Shown: positions 13,868 through 23,008, counted from the stretch's first letter. The stretch: 29,918 bases of DNA from CAYURH01 sp964447105 (GCA_964447105.1 CAYURH010000014.1:1-29918), one strand, 5' to 3'. The notes: generated from the sequence alone by a model not told the origin. Made by a program: numbers and translations.

Positions 13868-15517
13868 ATGCAATCAGCAATTGCGCGTGTGGTCAAAAGT
13901 GTGTTCGACCTGGATGAGCAGGTGGTTTTGACGCGCCCCGACGAACAATTTGGTGACTACGCTACCAATGTCGCACTGCAGATTGCGGGCAAAGTGGGCA
14001 AACCACCGCGCGAGGTAGCGCAGCAGATTGTGGCGGCGCTGCAGCAAGAGCTGGGTGATGATATTGCCCACGTGGATGTGGCCGGGCCGGGATTTATTAA
14101 CCTGACGCTCAGCAGCGATGTGCTACTGCAGTCCGCGCACAAAGCGCTGCAGCCAGTCGAAACGCGCAAAGAAGACGAAATTATCACCGAATTCGGCGAC
14201 CCCAATCCGTTCAAAGAAATGCATTTGGGCCATTTGTATACTGCGATTGTAGGCGACAGCATCTCACATTTGCTTGAGCAGTCAGGAGCTAGTGTGAAAC
14301 GACTGAGCTATCATGGCGATGTGGGTTTACATGTGGCGCGAGCGCTGTGGGCGCTGCGCAAAGCATACCAGGAGCGGGGCGGGCAGGGTGAATTTGACGA
14401 TGTGCTGGGCGGTAGCTTGGGCACATACTACGCCGATGGCGCCAAAGCCTATGCTGATGATCCGGAAGCGAAAGAGCAGATTCACCAGATCAACGAATAT
14501 ATATATCGCCGCGAACCAGCCGATGATTTGCTCGATCGCCTGTATGACTGGGGTAAAGCGCTGAGCTTCGCGTCGTTCGACGATATCTTTAAAGAACTAC
14601 ACGTTAATTATGTAAAGCGCTACTTCGAAAGCGACGCCGCACGAGCTGGTAGTGCATTTGTGCAAGACAACATAGGCAAAGTGTTCGAAGAATCCGACGG
14701 CGCCCTGGTGTATCGTGGCGAAAAAGCAGGACTACACACCCGTGTGTTCATCACCTCGCGCGGCGTACCGACGTACGAAGCCAAAGACCTAGCGCTGGCT
14801 GAGCTAAAGCACCGTGACTTTCCGGGTGCCGACCAGTCCATCATTATTACCGCCAACGAACAGACTGAATATTTCAAAGTCATGCTGGCAGCCCTGGCCG
14901 AAATCGATCCTGACCTATCCGCCAAAACGACACACATTGCCCACGGATTCCTTAGCTTGACCACTGGTAAAATGAGCAGTCGCACCGGGGATGTATATTC
15001 GGCACGAAGCCTCATGGATTCGGTGAAAGCTGAAGTGTCACGGGCGTTCCCGCAGTCTGATGTGCAGCATGAGACGTATTTGGCGGCGCTCAAATATACA
15101 TTTTTGAAAGCACGTATCGGTGGCGATATCGTGTTTGACGTCAAAGAATCAGTGAGTTTAGAAGGAAACAGCGGCCCCTACATTCAGTACGCCCATGCTC
15201 GGGCACGCAGTATTTTAGCCAAAATCGCACAATCAGGCGAAGCGGCAGACGCTGAACTCCAGCCCGACGAGCGCAGCCTCGCGCGCAAAATTACCGAATA
15301 CCCAGACGTCGTGCAAAAAGCCGTGGACGAACTTATGCCACACCATGTGTGCACATATCTGTACGAACTTGCGCAGACGTTTAACCGTTTTTATGAAAAA
15401 AATCGTGTACTCGGCGACCCGCGTCAAGCCGCTCGCGTACAATTGGTTGCGCTATATGCTGATGTGTTGCAAGACGGTTTGCGATTGCTCAATATCCCAG
15501 CCCCCGAACGCCTATAA
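13868..15517 (+). CDS. argS: Arginine--tRNA ligase
   Basis: Charges tRNA-Arg with arginine in the cytosol. The 549 residues have class I layout. The N-terminal Add-1 domain (1-~100) has 'FGDYATNVAL' and 'VAGPGFINLTLS'. The catalytic domain carries 'PNPFKEMHLGHL', with the HIGH motif as HLGH (119-122), and 'GKMSSRTGDV' near 367-376 as the KMSKS-equivalent loop. The C-terminal DALR-type anticodon-binding domain ends in 'LLNIPAPERL', as is common for ArgS. It is preceded by TACAAT 9 nt from the ATG. A weak AT-rich hairpin (15519-15538) follows. Confidence 0.96.
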   Translation: MQSAIARVVKSVFDLDEQVVLTRPDEQFGDYATNVALQIAGKVGKPPREVAQQIVAALQQELGDDIAHVDVAGPGFINLTLSSDVLLQSAHKALQPVETRKEDEIITEFGDPNPFKEMHLGHLYTAIVGDSISHLLEQSGASVKRLSYHGDVGLHVARALWALRKAYQERGGQGEFDDVLGGSLGTYYADGAKAYADDPEAKEQIHQINEYIYRREPADDLLDRLYDWGKALSFASFDDIFKELHVNYVKRYFESDAARAGSAFVQDNIGKVFEESDGALVYRGEKAGLHTRVFITSRGVPTYEAKDLALAELKHRDFPGADQSIIITANEQTEYFKVMLAALAEIDPDLSAKTTHIAHGFLSLTTGKMSSRTGDVYSARSLMDSVKAEVSRAFPQSDVQHETYLAALKYTFLKARIGGDIVFDVKESVSLEGNSGPYIQYAHARARSILAKIAQSGEAADAELQPDERSLARKITEYPDVVQKAVDELMPHHVCTYLYELAQTFNRFYEKNRVLGDPRQAARVQLVALYADVLQDGLRLLNIPAPERL

Positions 15518-15518
15518 T

Positions 15519-15538
15519 TGTATTTTTGTCAAAATACA
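15519..15538 (+). terminator. AT-rich hairpin after argS
   Basis: TGTATTTT (15519-15526) pairs with AAAATACA (15531-15538) around TGTC. It begins right after the argS stop. The stem is weak and lacks a downstream T-run. Confidence 0.35.
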
Positions 15539-15591
15539 TGTAGATTAATCTTGGTGTCGCCAATCAGGCGATAGAGTAGAAGGGAACCCAG

Positions 15592-16335
15592 GTGTCGCTT
15601 CCTCGTGATGCCGAAGGGAACGTCATCATTCCCGATGCGACCAGGGAACGGATCGACCAGTGCGTAGCCCGCATTGCGGCAGCGCATCTCCTCGTCAAAG
15701 GTCCGGATCGTCTCTTGTTGCTCCGCAACGATAAGGGACGATACGTCGACATGGCGGATCTGCCCGGTGCCGTATTCGGCGACGATTCCCTGGCGGTCGA
15801 AGGGCCGTACAGGAACGTGATTACCACGCAGCTACGCAATGGCGCCAAGCTGGAGGCGACTCCGGTCGATATGTACCCGTTGGCCGTACCGGGTTCGTAC
15901 ACGGAAGGCACTCGTTCACTCCGCACCCTGAAGCTGCTGCCAGACGGCGCAGTGCTGGGGATCCCGGACGGTTACGTCGTGTCTGTGGAACAACTCCAGG
16001 CGCGGGGGGTGCTTCAGCTGGTGAGCCAAACCGGCTCGCAAGGAAGGTTCGTGGGGGTACACGGCGTTTTGACGGACGGCGATCCAGCTTACGCCAACTT
16101 CGATCCTGACGAGCCGCTTCGGCTTGTCGTACCGTGCCCCGACGACAAGTCGACGCGTGTCATGGCAGTCATGCAGACTGCAGGAGGGTCACCCCGCGTC
16201 GAGGCGTTCGAGGCGTTCAAATCGCCGAGCGCGTTCAGGCCCGAGTACCGTCGCATCGGGCCGGGCGAGACGCTGTATTACGCCCGCTATCGCAAGAATG
16301 GAAAGGTACAGGTTCTTCGCCTGCCGGAGATCTGA
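15592..16335 (+). CDS. GC-rich hypothetical protein, 247 aa
   Basis: The GTG start at 15592 lies 7 nt after AGAAGGGA, an SD-like element, so this is a leadered gene. No family recognised. It looks beta-rich and soluble, with repeated strand-turn patterns ('PDRLLLLRNDKGRYVDM', 'LVSQTGSQGRFVGVHG', 'ETLYYARYRKNGKVQVLRLPEI'). GC content and codon choice differ sharply from argS and msrB on either side. A 9-bp GC hairpin follows 5 nt after the TGA. No signal peptide or membrane segment. Confidence 0.78.
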   Translation: MSLPRDAEGNVIIPDATRERIDQCVARIAAAHLLVKGPDRLLLLRNDKGRYVDMADLPGAVFGDDSLAVEGPYRNVITTQLRNGAKLEATPVDMYPLAVPGSYTEGTRSLRTLKLLPDGAVLGIPDGYVVSVEQLQARGVLQLVSQTGSQGRFVGVHGVLTDGDPAYANFDPDEPLRLVVPCPDDKSTRVMAVMQTAGGSPRVEAFEAFKSPSAFRPEYRRIGPGETLYYARYRKNGKVQVLRLPEI

Positions 16336-16340
16336 CCTGC

Positions 16341-16369
16341 GTGGGGGCCTGGCGCGCCCGGGCCCCCAC
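16341..16369 (+). terminator. GC-rich hairpin after the 15592-16335 gene
   Basis: GTGGGGGCC (16341-16349) pairs with GGCCCCCAC (16361-16369). No T-tract follows; AAAG and the msrB -10 box come next. Confidence 0.6.
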
Positions 16370-16373
16370 AAAG

Positions 16374-16379
16374 TACAAT
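16374..16379 (+). promoter_or_regulatory. -10 TACAAT of msrB
   Basis: Ends 6 nt before ATG 16386 and lies only 4 nt after the preceding hairpin. Confidence 0.5.
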
Positions 16380-16385
16380 AAGCAT

Positions 16386-16781
16386 ATGCCCGACAAAACC
16401 ACGACAGACGCCGAGTGGCGTAAGATTTTATCGCCTGTACAGTATGAAGTGTTGCGCCAAAAACGCACCGAAATTCCTTTTACGGGCAAATACGAATACG
16501 AAAATGGAAAAGGCTCATATGTCTGTGCGGCCTGTGGTGCGCAGATTTTCGATTCTGGCACAAAGTTCCAAGACAATTGTGGGTGGCCAAGTTTCTACGA
16601 CGCCAAAAAAGGAGCTGTAGAGTTTCACAAAGACACGTCGTATCACATGCAGCGCACCGAAGTAAATTGTGCGCACTGCGGGAGTCACTTGGGCCATATT
16701 TTTGACGACGCACCAGATCAGCCCACGGGGCAGCGCTACTGCATCAATTCGATTTCGCTCGATTTCAAACCTGGCGCATAA
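16386..16781 (+). CDS. msrB: Peptide-methionine (R)-S-oxide reductase
   Basis: Reduces the R form of methionine sulfoxide in proteins and so repairs oxidative damage. At 131 residues it is a complete single-domain MsrB. Zinc site: C47-x2-C50 and C95-x2-C98. Active site: C119 in 'RYCINSISL', with 'GWPSF' (66-70) preceded by C65, the usual place for a resolving cysteine. The ATG at 16386 lies 6 nt after TACAAT. Longer upstream frames cross the GC hairpin and the previous gene and are not credible. No msrA is in the window. Confidence 0.96.
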   Translation: MPDKTTTDAEWRKILSPVQYEVLRQKRTEIPFTGKYEYENGKGSYVCAACGAQIFDSGTKFQDNCGWPSFYDAKKGAVEFHKDTSYHMQRTEVNCAHCGSHLGHIFDDAPDQPTGQRYCINSISLDFKPGA

Positions 16782-16826
16782 CGCTGGTGCTCGCACAACC
16801 GCCCAAAATGTGCTTTGCTTAATCTA

Positions 16827-18458
16827 ATGGCAGCTGAATTTGAATTTGATTACGGCGAGGAGCATCTCGAGCCGAGCGTTGCTGATGCAGATCAGGATGA
16901 AGTAACGCTGGCGTTGACCGCCAGTAAGCCCGAGGAATTAGCACAGGTGCTTGATGCGCTGACTTTGGCGGAGCCTAAGGATATGGACTGGCTGATGCTT
17001 GAAGGGTTTGCATCGGCCTATGCAGCCTTGCAGCGACAGGCGCTTGTCGATCCTGTGGCTGATCGCCTTTTGCGTGGTCATGCGAGTCAGGCACGGAGAG
17101 TGTTTGTAGATTCGGGTTACTGGAGTGAGACATTTCAGGACATGTACGCGGGTCGAGCTACAAATACACAGTTACAATTGGTGCTTTTTGGTGTGATTTC
17201 TGACAGGAAAGGCATGCGACTGTTCCCCGACCGGGTGGGGAGTGCGCTGGCGACGATGCATCCCAAAGTGTCGGTGATCGAAAATACTGGCCTGGAGGCT
17301 ATGAAACACGATAGAGAAGCACGGCATTATCTTCGCTTGTTTGTTCTTGATATGTATGGCGAACATTATAGTATCGGGTCGGGCCACTTGTTGGTTACTG
17401 CGTTTCACCATCTGCTGCGTGAGAGCGGCATGCTCGATACCGACAAGATGAGCCTCGAGCATCCGGATCCGATTTTGGCCGGACTAACCGATGAATTGTC
17501 GAAGCTCATGGACCGTGCGCGTTCGTCGGGAGAATACGGCAATGTGCCGCAGCGGATCTGGCGAACGCATCGTGCACTCATGGAGTACTGGGGTGACGTG
17601 CAGGCTCATCGAGCCGGCAATCCAGTAGTGGGGCGTCAGGCCAATCGCTTGTGGCGACACGAGTTTAGTATGAGTAGCGAAGAAGAATTCACCATGCATC
17701 TGAAAGAGCGACGAGCGTTTACACACTACTCCAACACTGTACTCACCGAGATGCTCACGGCACCTCCCCCAGATCTACGATGGTTTATGGCTGAGAACCT
17801 GCGAGATTTGATTGATGAAGGGGATACGGCGGAGCACAATCTACAGATCAACGAGCACCTAGGTATTGTGTGGGCGGCGCTGTGTTTGCGGCGTGATGAG
17901 CCGGCATGTCTGGCGGTGCTGCACGAATTTGAAGCCGAAGTGCGTCCGTATTTAGAGATGTATGTGCTTGATGGCTTGGCGCTTATCGAAGAAGGTTTTG
18001 GCCCGTTTTGGCTGCGCTACGTGGCGTTTCATAGTCTGATCGACAAAGAAGGTACGGGTGTGGGGACCGTATTTACACCGGAATACGAACCCGTCGTCAA
18101 CGATCGTCGCCGGGCTGGTGATGCGTTGAGCCAATGGTTGCGTATACAATTAAAACAAGCAAAAACAAACACACAGGAAGTTGTGGACCTCAGAAAAAGC
18201 CTAGATTTTATTCCTGTTGTCACCCGCTCTGCCGGTTACCGCGCTTTGTCGCCTGAGCTAGCTATATCGGTAGCGTATTATTTGTGGCATCAACTCACGG
18301 TCGAAGGCATACCGGCGGCGGCCCGCACCAGTATGCGTCGCGATTTTGACGACTTGGTGCGCAGTGCATCTAAACTTACCCTGCGCATGCTGCCGGCCAA
18401 TATTCAGAGTGCGCTAGGTGTGCGTACATACCCCTCACGTAAGTTAAAATATATGTAA
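16827..18458 (+). CDS. Large helical hypothetical protein, 543 aa
   Basis: Start taken at ATG 16827; a TTG 12 nt upstream in the same frame is possible. The protein is almost entirely helical and charged, with many Leu-rich helices and no signal peptide or membrane segment. The N-terminus is acidic. 'EHLEPSVADADQDEVTLALTASKPEELAQVL' suggests a helical-repeat start, but no clear repeat could be counted. No family recognised. The YjbR-like gene starts 2 nt after its stop. Confidence 0.8.
   Translation: MAAEFEFDYGEEHLEPSVADADQDEVTLALTASKPEELAQVLDALTLAEPKDMDWLMLEGFASAYAALQRQALVDPVADRLLRGHASQARRVFVDSGYWSETFQDMYAGRATNTQLQLVLFGVISDRKGMRLFPDRVGSALATMHPKVSVIENTGLEAMKHDREARHYLRLFVLDMYGEHYSIGSGHLLVTAFHHLLRESGMLDTDKMSLEHPDPILAGLTDELSKLMDRARSSGEYGNVPQRIWRTHRALMEYWGDVQAHRAGNPVVGRQANRLWRHEFSMSSEEEFTMHLKERRAFTHYSNTVLTEMLTAPPPDLRWFMAENLRDLIDEGDTAEHNLQINEHLGIVWAALCLRRDEPACLAVLHEFEAEVRPYLEMYVLDGLALIEEGFGPFWLRYVAFHSLIDKEGTGVGTVFTPEYEPVVNDRRRAGDALSQWLRIQLKQAKTNTQEVVDLRKSLDFIPVVTRSAGYRALSPELAISVAYYLWHQLTVEGIPAAARTSMRRDFDDLVRSASKLTLRMLPANIQSALGVRTYPSRKLKYM
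18445..18450 (+). promoter_or_regulatory. Possible -10 TAAAAT inside the end of the previous gene
   Basis: Ends 9 nt before ATG 18460, with the stop of the previous gene in between. Confidence 0.35.
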
Positions 18459-18459
18459 T

Positions 18460-18777
18460 ATGACGCACAAGCAACTCGAAGAAATCGTTCTGTCTATGCC
18501 CAACGCGCGTTTGGATTACCCATTTGGTGCCGATGTGGCAGTCTACAAAGTTGGCGACAAAATGTTTGCGCTCATCGCCGAAAACAGCTCGCCAGTGCGC
18601 ATAAGCCTGAAATGCGATCCTAAATTGGCTCAGCTGCTCCGCGACAAATACGAATCCGTTATGCCGGGCTATCACCTAAACAAAAAACACTGGAACACTG
18701 TAGTCTGCACCGGCCAGCTTGGCGACGACGAAATCAAAGATCTGATCGTGCATTCCTATAACTTGGTGGCCAACTAG
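18460..18777 (+). CDS. MmcQ/YjbR family protein
   Basis: 105 residues, the usual length. The family pattern is seen as 'LSMPNARLDYPFGADVAVYKVGDKMFALI', then 'SLKCDPKLAQLLRDKYESVMPGYHLNKKHWNTV'. The fold is CyaY-like and the proteins are called DNA-binding, but the role is not well settled. The ATG lies 2 nt after the preceding stop. Its stop shares the palindrome CTAG (18774-18777) with the stop of the convergent gene. Confidence 0.88.
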   Translation: MTHKQLEEIVLSMPNARLDYPFGADVAVYKVGDKMFALIAENSSPVRISLKCDPKLAQLLRDKYESVMPGYHLNKKHWNTVVCTGQLGDDEIKDLIVHSYNLVAN

Positions 18778-19358
18778 AGCTGTAAGTCTGCCAGGCGCTT
18801 ACTCAATGACTGAGTAGTTTTGATGGTTCTGTCGACCAGGGCGCCGATGTCGCCACCGTTGCCGTCTTTGATTTTTTGGGCCAGAGTTTGGGTTGCAGCC
18901 AGTTTGTCCTGTAGCATACTCACGTATGTTTGGTCGAAGCGACCGTTGATAGCGGCCGTGCCAAGGGCGCTCGCGCTTGTGGCGTCTACTTCGGCGGCAG
19001 TGAATTCGGCGGCTATTTTGTCTATGCCGTACTGGCTACTGAGCGCGGCGGTGAGGGCATAGGTATCGCCGCCTACGAGAAGCTGTGCCTCGGCATTGAT
19101 AATAGAGAGTGATTGACTATGGATGCCTGGCTGGTTGGTTTTCATAAAGTCATTGAGGCTGTTCTCGCGAGCTACGAGCGCCTGTAGGTCGTTTTTGGGA
19201 GCGCTGGCAGCGGCGTTGAGTAACCCAAAACCAATCGAGATGACCGTAATGACCACGACAGCGAGCCCCAACATCATGAGCAGGCGCTTGTCGAACATAA
19301 GCCCGGCGCCTTTGGGTTTATTGTAGTCCGCGGCTGCGCCGTAGTATTTGGGTTGCAT
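18774..19358 (-). CDS. Single-pass membrane protein of unknown function
   Basis: 194 residues. A short basic N-terminus (1-25) is followed by one hydrophobic segment (about 26-50, 'LLMMLGLAVVVITVISIGFGLL') and then a soluble helical domain outside. The soluble part is Ala/Thr/Gln-rich and looks like coiled helices. There is no lipobox. The ATG lies 6 nt after TATAAT (plus 19365-19370), so it is leaderless. No family recognised. Confidence 0.8.
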   Translation of the reverse strand: MQPKYYGAAADYNKPKGAGLMFDKRLLMMLGLAVVVITVISIGFGLLNAAASAPKNDLQALVARENSLNDFMKTNQPGIHSQSLSIINAEAQLLVGGDTYALTAALSSQYGIDKIAAEFTAAEVDATSASALGTAAINGRFDQTYVSMLQDKLAATQTLAQKIKDGNGGDIGALVDRTIKTTQSLSKRLADLQL

Positions 19359-19364
19359 GGGCTT

Positions 19365-19370
19365 ATTATA
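19365..19370 (-). promoter_or_regulatory. -10 TATAAT of the membrane protein gene
   Basis: Ends 6 nt before ATG 19358 on the minus strand. Confidence 0.6.
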
Positions 19371-19423
19371 TACCGTTTGGCGAGCGATCTGTAACCATAA
19401 CCATTTTACAGAGGTAACTAGTG

Positions 19424-19429
19424 TACAAT
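19424..19429 (+). promoter_or_regulatory. -10 TACAAT of dnaG-rpoD
   Basis: Ends 7 nt before ATG 19437. It overlaps an earlier ATG (19428), which therefore cannot be the start on a mRNA from this promoter. Confidence 0.55.
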
Positions 19430-19436
19430 GAAGGCA

Positions 19437-21167
19437 ATGGAGCTCAAAGAAGAAATTCGCAGCCGGCTAAATATCGAAGATGTGATCGGAGAGTACATCC
19501 AACTTAGGCGCGCCGGTCGGAATTTTAAAGGGCTCAGCCCGTTTAGCCAAGAAAAAACGCCCAGTTTTATGATTAGCCCCGACAAGGGGATTTGGCATGA
19601 TTTTAGTAGTGGCAAAGGCGGCGATGTGTTCAGCTTCATCATGGAAGTGGAGGGGCTGGATTTCAAAGCCACGTTGGAGCTATTGGCGCGCAAAGCTGGT
19701 GTGGACATGGCCAAATACCAGTCGGTGGGCAGTGGCATGGGCCAGAAAAAAGAACGCTTGTATGCCGCCTGCGACATGGCCGCCAAATATTATCAGTTGA
19801 GCTTACTCAAGAGCCAAACCGCGCTGGGATATGTGGTCCAAAAACGTGGGCTGAACAAACAGGTTGTGCAAGATTTTCGGATTGGCTATGCGCCCAACAC
19901 CGGTGATGCGCTCAGTAAGGCGCTGGTGCGACACGGATTTACAGAGCAAGAGTTGCGTGATGCTGGTCTGTCGGTAAATCGTCGCGGTTTTTTGGGTGAT
20001 ATGTTTCGTGGTCGCATGATGGTGGCCCTGGCCGACGCGCAGGGAAGGGTAGTGGGTTTTACGGCGCGTATCATCGCCGACGACCCAGATGCGCCCAAAT
20101 ATATCAACACACCGCAGACGCTGCTGTACGACAAAGGCCGCAATGTATTTGCGCTACACCTAGCCAAAGACGCCATCCGTCAGGCCAATTTTGTAGTAAT
20201 TGTAGAAGGCCAGCTGGATGTGGTGAGTAGCCACCAGGCTGGTGTCAAAAACGTGGTGGCCACGGCCGGCACGGCAATTACCGAAAACCATTTGCGTAGT
20301 TTGAGCCGTTTTACCCAAGACGTACGCCTGGCGTTCGACGCCGACAAAGCCGGGGTCAATGCCACCGAACGGGCCATCGCACTGGCTACCAATCTAGGTA
20401 TCAACCTGTCGATCGTGCGCATCCCGAGTGACGTGAAAGATCCGGATGAGCTGCTCAAAAAAGACGTGAAATTGTGGCAAAAAGCTATCGAACACCCTGT
20501 CGACGCTGTGGAGTGGCTGCTTGACGAGTATGCGCATCGCTACGACGTCACGTCGGCCGAAGGCAAGCGCCGCGCGACCGACCAAGCGTTGAGTGTGGTG
20601 CGCGGCATCGCCGATCCGGTGATTAGCGAGCATTATACGCGCCTCATTGCCGAGCGTATCGGCAGTAGTTTGGCCGCCGTCAATGCCAAATTGCAGCAGA
20701 GTAGTGCCATACCTACGCGCAAAAAAGCGGTGCAGCATCAGAGCGGGCCAGACCCGTATCAGTACCAAGATCACCTGTTGGCGCTCGCATGGGCGTATCC
20801 GCAAATCCGTGATAGTTTGCGCAAACTGCAGCCGCAAGATTTTGGCGGCGAGCTGCGGCCGGTGATTGCCGAATATCTGCAGGCGCACAGCAGCGAACCC
20901 GCTCAAGTACAGGACTTGCAATCAGATGACATTCATGTAAAGATTAAGGAATTAGAGTTAATTGTCGAGGCCAAGTACCCGACACTCACCGACGAGCTGT
21001 ATTTTGACGCAGCCGATATTGCAAAAAGAATCCAAAAAGAACAAAAACAACATCTGCGCAGCGAGCTGGCCAAAGCGTTTGCGAGTGCCACCGAATCCAG
21101 CGAGCGAGCCCAACTATCCCGCGCTATTAAAAAACTCGACAAAGAAGTTGAAGCGTTAAAACACTAA
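19437..21167 (+). CDS. dnaG: DNA primase, zinc-ligand residues replaced
   Basis: Makes RNA primers for replication. 576 residues from ATG 19437. The N-terminal zinc-binding domain is recognisable ('FKGLSPFSQEKTPSFMISP'), but the usual Cys, His, Cys, Cys ligands are Ser34, Ser37, Asp55 and Ser58, so it cannot bind zinc in the normal way. The catalytic TOPRIM core is intact: E257 in 'VEGQLD', and 'DADKAG' with D301 and D303. The C-terminal helicase-contacting region is helical and charged. It is followed 9 nt later by rpoD, the classical dnaG-rpoD pairing without rpsU. Confidence 0.95.
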   Translation: MELKEEIRSRLNIEDVIGEYIQLRRAGRNFKGLSPFSQEKTPSFMISPDKGIWHDFSSGKGGDVFSFIMEVEGLDFKATLELLARKAGVDMAKYQSVGSGMGQKKERLYAACDMAAKYYQLSLLKSQTALGYVVQKRGLNKQVVQDFRIGYAPNTGDALSKALVRHGFTEQELRDAGLSVNRRGFLGDMFRGRMMVALADAQGRVVGFTARIIADDPDAPKYINTPQTLLYDKGRNVFALHLAKDAIRQANFVVIVEGQLDVVSSHQAGVKNVVATAGTAITENHLRSLSRFTQDVRLAFDADKAGVNATERAIALATNLGINLSIVRIPSDVKDPDELLKKDVKLWQKAIEHPVDAVEWLLDEYAHRYDVTSAEGKRRATDQALSVVRGIADPVISEHYTRLIAERIGSSLAAVNAKLQQSSAIPTRKKAVQHQSGPDPYQYQDHLLALAWAYPQIRDSLRKLQPQDFGGELRPVIAEYLQAHSSEPAQVQDLQSDDIHVKIKELELIVEAKYPTLTDELYFDAADIAKRIQKEQKQHLRSELAKAFASATESSERAQLSRAIKKLDKEVEALKH

Positions 21168-21176
21168 GGAGTATTC

Positions 21177-22298
21177 ATGGTAGACGACCCCAAAAAAGCT
21201 GACGATGATTTAGACGAACCCACACTGCCCGAAGACGTGCACACCGATGACCCCATCGAGCCACTGCCCGACGAACTTGAAGAGACCGATGACTGGCAAG
21301 ACGATGAATCTGGTGCCAGCCAATCATACCTAGACGACATATCCGATGATAGTGTGCGCCTGTACTTGCGCGAAATCGGTAAAATTCCGCTGCTCAATCC
21401 CGAAGAAGAACTCACTCTAGCTCGGCAGGTTGTAGAAAATCAAGATGAACTGAAAAAAGTCGCTGCCCAGCTGGCAGAACTCGGCGAAGACGGCGAAACT
21501 AAATCTAAAAAAGAATTGACCAAGCAAGAACGCGACACATACGACAAGCTCTCCGAACGCGTGCGGGTGCTAAGTATACCCAAAGACAAAATGGCCGAAG
21601 CCAACATGCGATTGGTGGTGAGTATTGCCAAACGTTATAGCGGCCGTGGCCTAGACTTTTTGGACCTTATCCAAGAAGGTAACACCGGTCTGCTGCGCGC
21701 TGTCGAAAAATTTGACCCCGACAAAGGGTTCAAATTCAGCACCTACGCTACCTGGTGGATTCGCCAAGCTATTACCCGCGCTATTGCCGATCAAGCCCGC
21801 ACCATCCGCATACCGGTGCACATGGTAGAAACCATCAACAAACTGCTGCGCACCCAGCGCCGCATGACGCAGGAGCTCAACCGCGAACCTACCGTGGAAG
21901 AGCTGGCTGCCGAAATGGAGATGGAGCCAGAGAAAATCGAATACGTCATGAAGATCAAGCAAGATATCACGTCGCTTGACGCCAACGTGCGAGACGACGA
22001 TGACGATTCGGTACTGGGCGATTTTATTGAAGACGAAGACGCCGAAGGCCCCGACCAGGCTGCCAGCACTCAGTTACTCAAAGAGCAAGTCAAAGACATG
22101 CTCAGTGTGCTCACTGAGCGCGAACAAAAAATACTCAAAATGCGTTTCGGCCTAGAAGATGGCAAAAGCCACACGCTCGAAGAAGTAGGCCAAGAATTTA
22201 GCGTGACTCGCGAGCGCATTCGCCAGATTGAAGCCAAAGCACTGAGCAAATTGCGCAAGCACAAAGACGCCAAAAAACTCTACGAGTACCTCCAGTAG
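21177..22298 (+). CDS. rpoD: Housekeeping sigma factor RpoD
   Basis: Directs RNA polymerase to -10/-35 promoters. 373 residues. The N-terminus (1-50) is short and very acidic. Region 1.2 is 'DDSVRLYLREIGKIPLLNPEEE'. Region 2 contains 'EANMRLVVSIAKRY', 'FLDLIQEGNTGL' and 'FSTYATWWIRQAITRA' (2.3-2.4, -10 recognition). Region 3 is 'PVHMVETINKL', and region 4.2 is 'TLEEVGQEFSVTRERIRQIEAKAL' (-35 recognition). An insertion rich in K and E separates 1.2 from 2.1. The ATG has a clear SD (GGAGT), as expected for a gene inside an operon. Confidence 0.97.
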   Translation: MVDDPKKADDDLDEPTLPEDVHTDDPIEPLPDELEETDDWQDDESGASQSYLDDISDDSVRLYLREIGKIPLLNPEEELTLARQVVENQDELKKVAAQLAELGEDGETKSKKELTKQERDTYDKLSERVRVLSIPKDKMAEANMRLVVSIAKRYSGRGLDFLDLIQEGNTGLLRAVEKFDPDKGFKFSTYATWWIRQAITRAIADQARTIRIPVHMVETINKLLRTQRRMTQELNREPTVEELAAEMEMEPEKIEYVMKIKQDITSLDANVRDDDDDSVLGDFIEDEDAEGPDQAASTQLLKEQVKDMLSVLTEREQKILKMRFGLEDGKSHTLEEVGQEFSVTRERIRQIEAKALSKLRKHKDAKKLYEYLQ

Positions 22299-22325
22299 CC
22301 TCTGTACAAACGAGACTAGACATAG

Positions 22326-22331
22326 CATAAT
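22326..22331 (+). promoter_or_regulatory. -10 CATAAT of the 22364 gene
   Basis: Lies 33 nt upstream of GTG 22364, giving a leader of ~26 nt that contains the SD GGAG (22355-22358). Confidence 0.45.
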
Positions 22332-22363
22332 AAAGGTTCCATTCCCCCTTTTTTGGAGCCCCT

Positions 22364-22990
22364 GTGGAAGTCAGCGAAAAAATGCTGGAGCATGCCAACA
22401 AGCTGTTGGCGACACTTCGTCGTGTGGACGATTGGCTGCCTGGCGCCCGGATTCGCATGTATAACACCGCGCTTCCGGGATTGCCGCGGATCGTTCAGGA
22501 AGACTTGTTCCAACTTTTGATACGAACTGGGTTCGTCACCGTATATTCAGCTGAGAGATATGAGGTGGTCCCTTTCGGCACCTTGACCCTAGCAGACCTG
22601 ATAGATATGAGTATCGGCGAGCCTACACCATACGAACGCCGAACCAGCCAGTTGGCACGCGGTGTGTCGGCGCAGAACGACATCGCCTGGGCGCAGCGCT
22701 TTCCGCTGGCCGGTGACGTGTGGTGGTACAAGTGTTGGCGCTATACGGTAGCCAGGTTACATGTACACGACTACGAATTTACCGACCGGGGTGTGGCAGT
22801 GGTGCTGGCGGAACCAATCAGCTACCGACCAGAGCTAGCCATACCAGGTAGTACACCGGTAGCAGCCATGACAGTCCTGGCCGTCGATGCGTTTCGGCTG
22901 TTCGTAGAGCGTCGGCAGCTCATCCTCGTAGAAGTTGGCAGCAAAAAGGGGAGCGGAGATGACGCAACGGCGTCGTCGGGGGCTGTGTAG
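22364..22990 (+). CDS. GC-rich hypothetical protein, 208 aa
   Basis: GTG start 5 nt after GGAG (22355-22358). No family recognised. The N-terminal half is helical, with a basic 'LATLRRVDDWLPGARIRMYN'. The middle has aromatic-rich 'DVWWYKCWRYTVARLHVHDYEF', and the end is low-complexity Gly/Ser/Ala. It lies between rpoD and uppS and differs from both in GC content. A 6-bp all-GC hairpin spans its stop codon (22978-22997). Confidence 0.75.
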   Translation: MEVSEKMLEHANKLLATLRRVDDWLPGARIRMYNTALPGLPRIVQEDLFQLLIRTGFVTVYSAERYEVVPFGTLTLADLIDMSIGEPTPYERRTSQLARGVSAQNDIAWAQRFPLAGDVWWYKCWRYTVARLHVHDYEFTDRGVAVVLAEPISYRPELAIPGSTPVAAMTVLAVDAFRLFVERRQLILVEVGSKKGSGDDATASSGAV

Positions 22991-22997
22991 CGCCCCC
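22978..22997. terminator. Short GC hairpin spanning a stop codon
   Basis: GGGGGC (22978-22983) pairs with GCCCCC (22992-22997), with the TAG stop in the loop. It is short, has no T-tract, and lies 12 nt from the stop of convergent uppS. Confidence 0.45.
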
Positions 22998-23008
22998 TCC
23001 TCTTGGTG

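Noticed and set aside
16134..16385. Long N-terminal extension of msrB
   Set aside because: It would cross the previous gene and its hairpin; the -10 box and the normal MsrB length support ATG 16386.
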